NCBI GenBank assembly: GCA_000965745.1
Contig: CP009479.1
Coordinates: forward strand, 1,002,457-1,066,456
DNA length: 64,000 nt
Source of the DNA: an uncultured archaeon
GTDB taxonomy: Archaea > Thermoplasmatota > Thermoplasmata > Thermoplasmatales > Thermoplasmataceae
Direction: 5' to 3'
Translations under genes and position numbers: made by a program
Shown: positions 62,029 through 64,000 of the stretch, piece after piece
Numbering within the stretch: the first letter of the stretch is position 1
How the letters are laid out: each line of letters begins with the position of its first letter
Notes under the pieces: generated by a model
Seen by the model: only the letters and a program-made list of their open reading frames with translations
Told to the model about the DNA's origin: nothing
Database searches by the model: none

Positions 62029-62925
62029 ATGAAACCTTTAATAAAGTGGGCCGGAGGCAAAAGGCAGATTCTGCCGAAAATTGTGGATTTACTTCCTGAA
62101 CAGTGGAACCGTTATTTCGAGCCATTTGCAGGAGGCCTTGCTCTTCTGGTTGAACTTCACAATACCGGGAAGCTAGGAAGCGCTGTAATATCCGAAACCA
62201 ACCCGGAGCTCTACAATCTATACATGACCGTGAAGGAGAACCCGCTCGGCCTTTCAGAAACTATCGAAAGACTTGATTTCAGGAACGACGAGCATTTTTA
62301 CTACAGCACAAGAGTAATGTTCAACAGACTAATCGGTTCTGAAGATCATACTTTGGAGAGAGCTGCACTCTTCCTCTATTTCAACAGGCACGGGTATAAC
62401 GGCCTCTGGAGGGTTAACAGGAAAGGAAAATTCAATGTGCCTTTCGGAAGATATTCGAGTCCCAAGATTCCAGTATCGCATGATATTCAGGAATTCAGTA
62501 AACTGCTGAAAAATGTCAGGATTCTCAGGGAAGACTTTCAATCAGCCATAGAGGATGTCGAGGTTGACGATATGGTTTATTTTGATCCTCCATATTTTCC
62601 TGTATCACGGACCTCAAACTTCACTGACTACACTGAATCCGGATTTGGGCTTTCCGACCAGATTAGGCTTCTTAAGACCTGTCAAGCATTGGAACGGGAA
62701 GGAAAAAGATTCCTGTTGAGCAATTCTTGTTCTGATAAGATTGTCGAACTATTCGGAGAATTCAATATCATGAAGATCAGGGCCAGAAGGAGCATAAATA
62801 GCAACTCCCTCAGGAGAAGCGGACACTTCGAACTCATCATCTCTAATTTAAACCTGGAAAATAAAGCACAAGAGCCGGCTATGACAAACACAGCAGTAGA
62901 AAAGACACGCAACTCAACAGCCTGA
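62029..62925 (+). CDS. class D12 (Dam/DpnM-type) N6-adenine DNA methyltransferase
   Basis: A 298-residue DNA methyltransferase that transfers methyl from SAM to adenine N6. The N-terminal PLIKWAGGKRQIL and FEPFAGGLALL form the SAM site (motifs X and I), and YFDPPYFPVS holds the catalytic DPPY (motif IV). FLYFNRHGYNGLWRVN is the typical D12 recognition-domain block. The last about 25 residues are an unconserved tail. The target may be GATC as in Dam and DpnM, but the family also includes other sites. No restriction endonuclease is adjacent, so it looks like an orphan. Confidence 0.92.
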   Translation: MKPLIKWAGGKRQILPKIVDLLPEQWNRYFEPFAGGLALLVELHNTGKLGSAVISETNPELYNLYMTVKENPLGLSETIERLDFRNDEHFYYSTRVMFNRLIGSEDHTLERAALFLYFNRHGYNGLWRVNRKGKFNVPFGRYSSPKIPVSHDIQEFSKLLKNVRILREDFQSAIEDVEVDDMVYFDPPYFPVSRTSNFTDYTESGFGLSDQIRLLKTCQALEREGKRFLLSNSCSDKIVELFGEFNIMKIRARRSINSNSLRRSGHFELIISNLNLENKAQEPAMTNTAVEKTRNSTA

Positions 62926-62974
62926 GGGACAAACAGGAAGTGTGCCCGGTGATTTTGAGGCGCTTCTTCATTGC

Positions 62975-63150
62975 CTACTCCCGTCCAGGATCTGATAGGA
63001 GGAAAAACTTTCTATACTTCTTCAGGAGATCCAGACTCTTCCAGAAGTTACCAGTGAGAATCTCCCTGCAGTCATTCGTCCTGCATATGCATCTGAATTC
63101 CCATGGTTCATGGCCATTCTGATTAAGATATATCTTAGTATTGTAATGAG
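62975..63150 (-). pseudogene. C-terminal fragment of a SET-domain protein (post-SET)
   Basis: On the minus strand a short open frame reads GHEPWEFRCICRTNDCREIL then TGNFWKSLDLLKKY and ends at TAG 62975-62977. The Cys-x-Cys-x4-Cys spacing (CICRTNDC) followed by R-x-I-L-T-G is the post-SET zinc motif that closes SET-domain lysine methyltransferases. A TGA just upstream (about 63155) cuts the frame before any SET core, so only the tail remains. I take it as a remnant of a deleted gene. Confidence 0.5.
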
Positions 63151-63523
63151 TCGGTCATGTGCAAAATCACTGTAAGGTTATAATGGTAAAAATATTGGTA
63201 CACTGGTGAACAGGCCAAACTATGGTGATGTGATCATTCGATATAGGGAAAAGAGGCACAAGGTTGAGTACTAAAACGATCACTGGATGATGATAGGCGG
63301 AATGAATGTAGGATCACACTGCAACATTGATATGGGAGAAGGAGTCAAAAAGAAGAAATTTATGTTGACACATAGGTAAAAAGCGACCTTGTAGCCTTCT
63401 GCCGGATCTTCTGATCCTTTGCCGAACCGTCTCAAGCAACCGAGGAGCGATGAGATTTCACGATTTTTCAGGAAACTTTGAGATAGGTAAATGAAAATAG
63501 CCCAAATTTGCACAATCAAGTAA
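63151..63523. other. intergenic region with short non-conserved ORFs
   Basis: About 370 bases. Plus-strand frames give brief coding-like strings (VNRPNYGDVIIRYREK and, from an ATG near 63287, a 30-codon ORF with IGGMNVGSHCNIDMGEG), none long or recognisable. They may be further debris. No RNA gene was seen before the tRNA. Confidence 0.35.
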
Positions 63524-63603
63524 CGCCGGGGGAGAGATTCGAACTCCCGATCCACAAGGGAACCAGATCTCAAGTCTGGCGCGTACCACTGGGCCACCCC
63601 GGC
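63524..63603 (-). tRNA. tRNA-Ser (UGA)
   Basis: 80 nt on the minus strand; acceptor GCCGGGG/CCCCGGC, anticodon stem CCAGA/TCTGG with loop CTTGAGA (anticodon TGA), variable arm of 14 nt with a short TCC/GGA stem, T arm GGGAG-TTCGAAT-CTCTC (one G-U), discriminator G, no CCA. The D arm is shorter than in the other two tRNA-Ser genes here and has one mismatch. It reads UCA and probably other UCN codons. Confidence 0.9.
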
Positions 63604-63606
63604 ACC

Positions 63607-63613
63607 AAAAAAA
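63607..63613 (-). terminator. poly-T run between rpl15e and tRNA-Ser
   Basis: Seven T on the minus strand directly behind the rpl15e stop and 3 nt before the mature tRNA. Confidence 0.35.
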
Positions 63614-63624
63614 TTGGAAAGAGA

Positions 63625-64000
63625 TTACCTTCTCAGTCTTCCGTTAGCTCTGATTGAAGGCCTGCTCTTCGAGCTTCCGGTTCTACCAGTCCCGAGGCCT
63701 CTTCCCTTGTATCCTGCAGAGGTCAGGCCTCTGTAGACTCTTCCGGTGTTTTGTGGTTCAGCGATCCAGGATATGTGCCTGTCTTTGTAGATAGTCGGCT
63801 GGTTCTTATCAACAAGGATAACCTCGTAATATTTGTAGCCACCATCCTCGCCCACATAGTATGAATTCAAAACTTCCATGTTAGGGTATTTGTCTGCAAC
63901 CCTTTCCTCAGCAATCCGCTGAATGCTCTTTTTGGGAGTAAGTTTGTTGTAAGCCATTCTTCTGGGCCTTCTTCCACCCATGATCTTTTGCCTGTTCCGG
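63625..64000 (-). CDS. rpl15e: ribosomal protein L15e, N-terminus beyond window
   Basis: The C-terminal about 125 residues of large-subunit protein L15e (usually about 190 residues). [58 protein letters not shown] and a basic tail are the family's conserved strings. The frame is open to the right edge, so the ATG at 63981 is internal and the true start lies outside. The gene is followed by tRNA-Ser(UGA) 21 nt downstream on the same strand. Confidence 0.95.
   Translation of the reverse strand, partial: RNRQKIMGGRRPRRMAYNKLTPKKSIQRIAEERVADKYPNMEVLNSYYVGEDGGYKYYEVILVDKNQPTIYKDRHISWIAEPQNTGRVYRGLTSAGYKGRGLGTGRTGSSKSRPSIRANGRLRR

Noticed and set aside
63280-63597. 105-codon minus-strand ORF over the tRNA region
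   Set aside because: Its N-terminal third is the translation of tRNA-Ser(UGA); no coding character beyond it.
1-64000. CRISPR array, insertion sequence or prophage
   Set aside because: No regularly spaced repeats, transposase, integrase, capsid or att-like duplications were seen.

Overview
The window reads as a chromosomal stretch of a Thermoplasmatales-type euryarchaeon (genus not determined). Grounds: archaeal informational genes (SRP54, FtsY, prefoldin alpha, transcription factor S, L15e, aCPSF2-type nuclease, TtuA-type thiolase), a T. volcanium-like short-chain threonine dehydrogenase, a T. acidophilum-like geranylgeranyl reductase, UDP-sulfoquinovose synthase, and a promoter style in which a TTTAWATA-like box A lies about 24-28 nt before the start codon, so that many mRNAs should be leaderless. 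Several starts below were chosen on that spacing.

Layout. 1-5.2 kb: amino-acid permease (cut by the window edge), an AT-rich gap, two small coiled-coil proteins, a tail-anchored protein, a fused double ABC permease and a damaged membrane-protein gene. 5.2-8.3 kb: small conserved protein, sugar-nucleotidyltransferase, Rossmann protein, four-CBS protein. 8.3-15.7 kb: a decayed glycyl-tRNA synthetase lying tail to tail with a complete SUF iron-sulfur operon (sufC-B-D-S-U plus ferredoxin), faced by a divergent SufR-like regulator with a perfect inverted repeat over the sufC promoter. 15.7-28.7 kb: ABC-2 exporter, threonine catabolism pair (tdh/kbl), sfsA, a second tail-anchored protein, carAB, nth, a methyltransferase, ferredoxin plus geranylgeranyl reductase for archaeal lipid saturation. 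29-42 kb: srp54, aldo-keto reductase, tfs, CoA-binding protein, acetolactate synthase-type enzyme, tRNA-Ser(CGA), Lrp regulator, tRNA-Ser(GGA), channel-like protein, proline racemase family, MetE-like protein, cytochrome P450, SDR, AIM24-like protein, MazG-like protein, RHH protein. 42-58.8 kb: tRNA-Ile, TtuA-like thiolase, leucyl aminopeptidase, PIN-ATPase, Asn-synthase-like protein, MTA phosphorylase, aCPSF2-like nuclease, lone ABC ATPase, MarC, UDP-sulfoquinovose synthase with a nucleotidyltransferase, pgk-pfdA-ftsY, HTH regulator, CoA-transferase. 58.8-64 kb: a 59-aa ORF overlapping a GNAT gene, a DHA2-type MFS exporter, a sequon-rich surface protein, an orphan D12-class adenine methyltransferase, tRNA-Ser(UGA) and rpl15e.

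Most of the window is ordinary housekeeping. The parts worth a second look are: gene decay in an otherwise compact genome (glyS, a 4.6-5.2 kb membrane gene, an amber-interrupted ORF at 35.3-35.5 kb, scrambled coding remnants at 47.6-47.9 kb, a post-SET fragment at 63.0-63.1 kb); a motif shared by two unlinked small C-terminally anchored membrane proteins; the suf regulator/operator arrangement; a 52-codon ORF that runs into the carA start; and the small-ORF/GNAT pair behind a palindrome. No CRISPR array, transposase, integrase or phage gene was seen.
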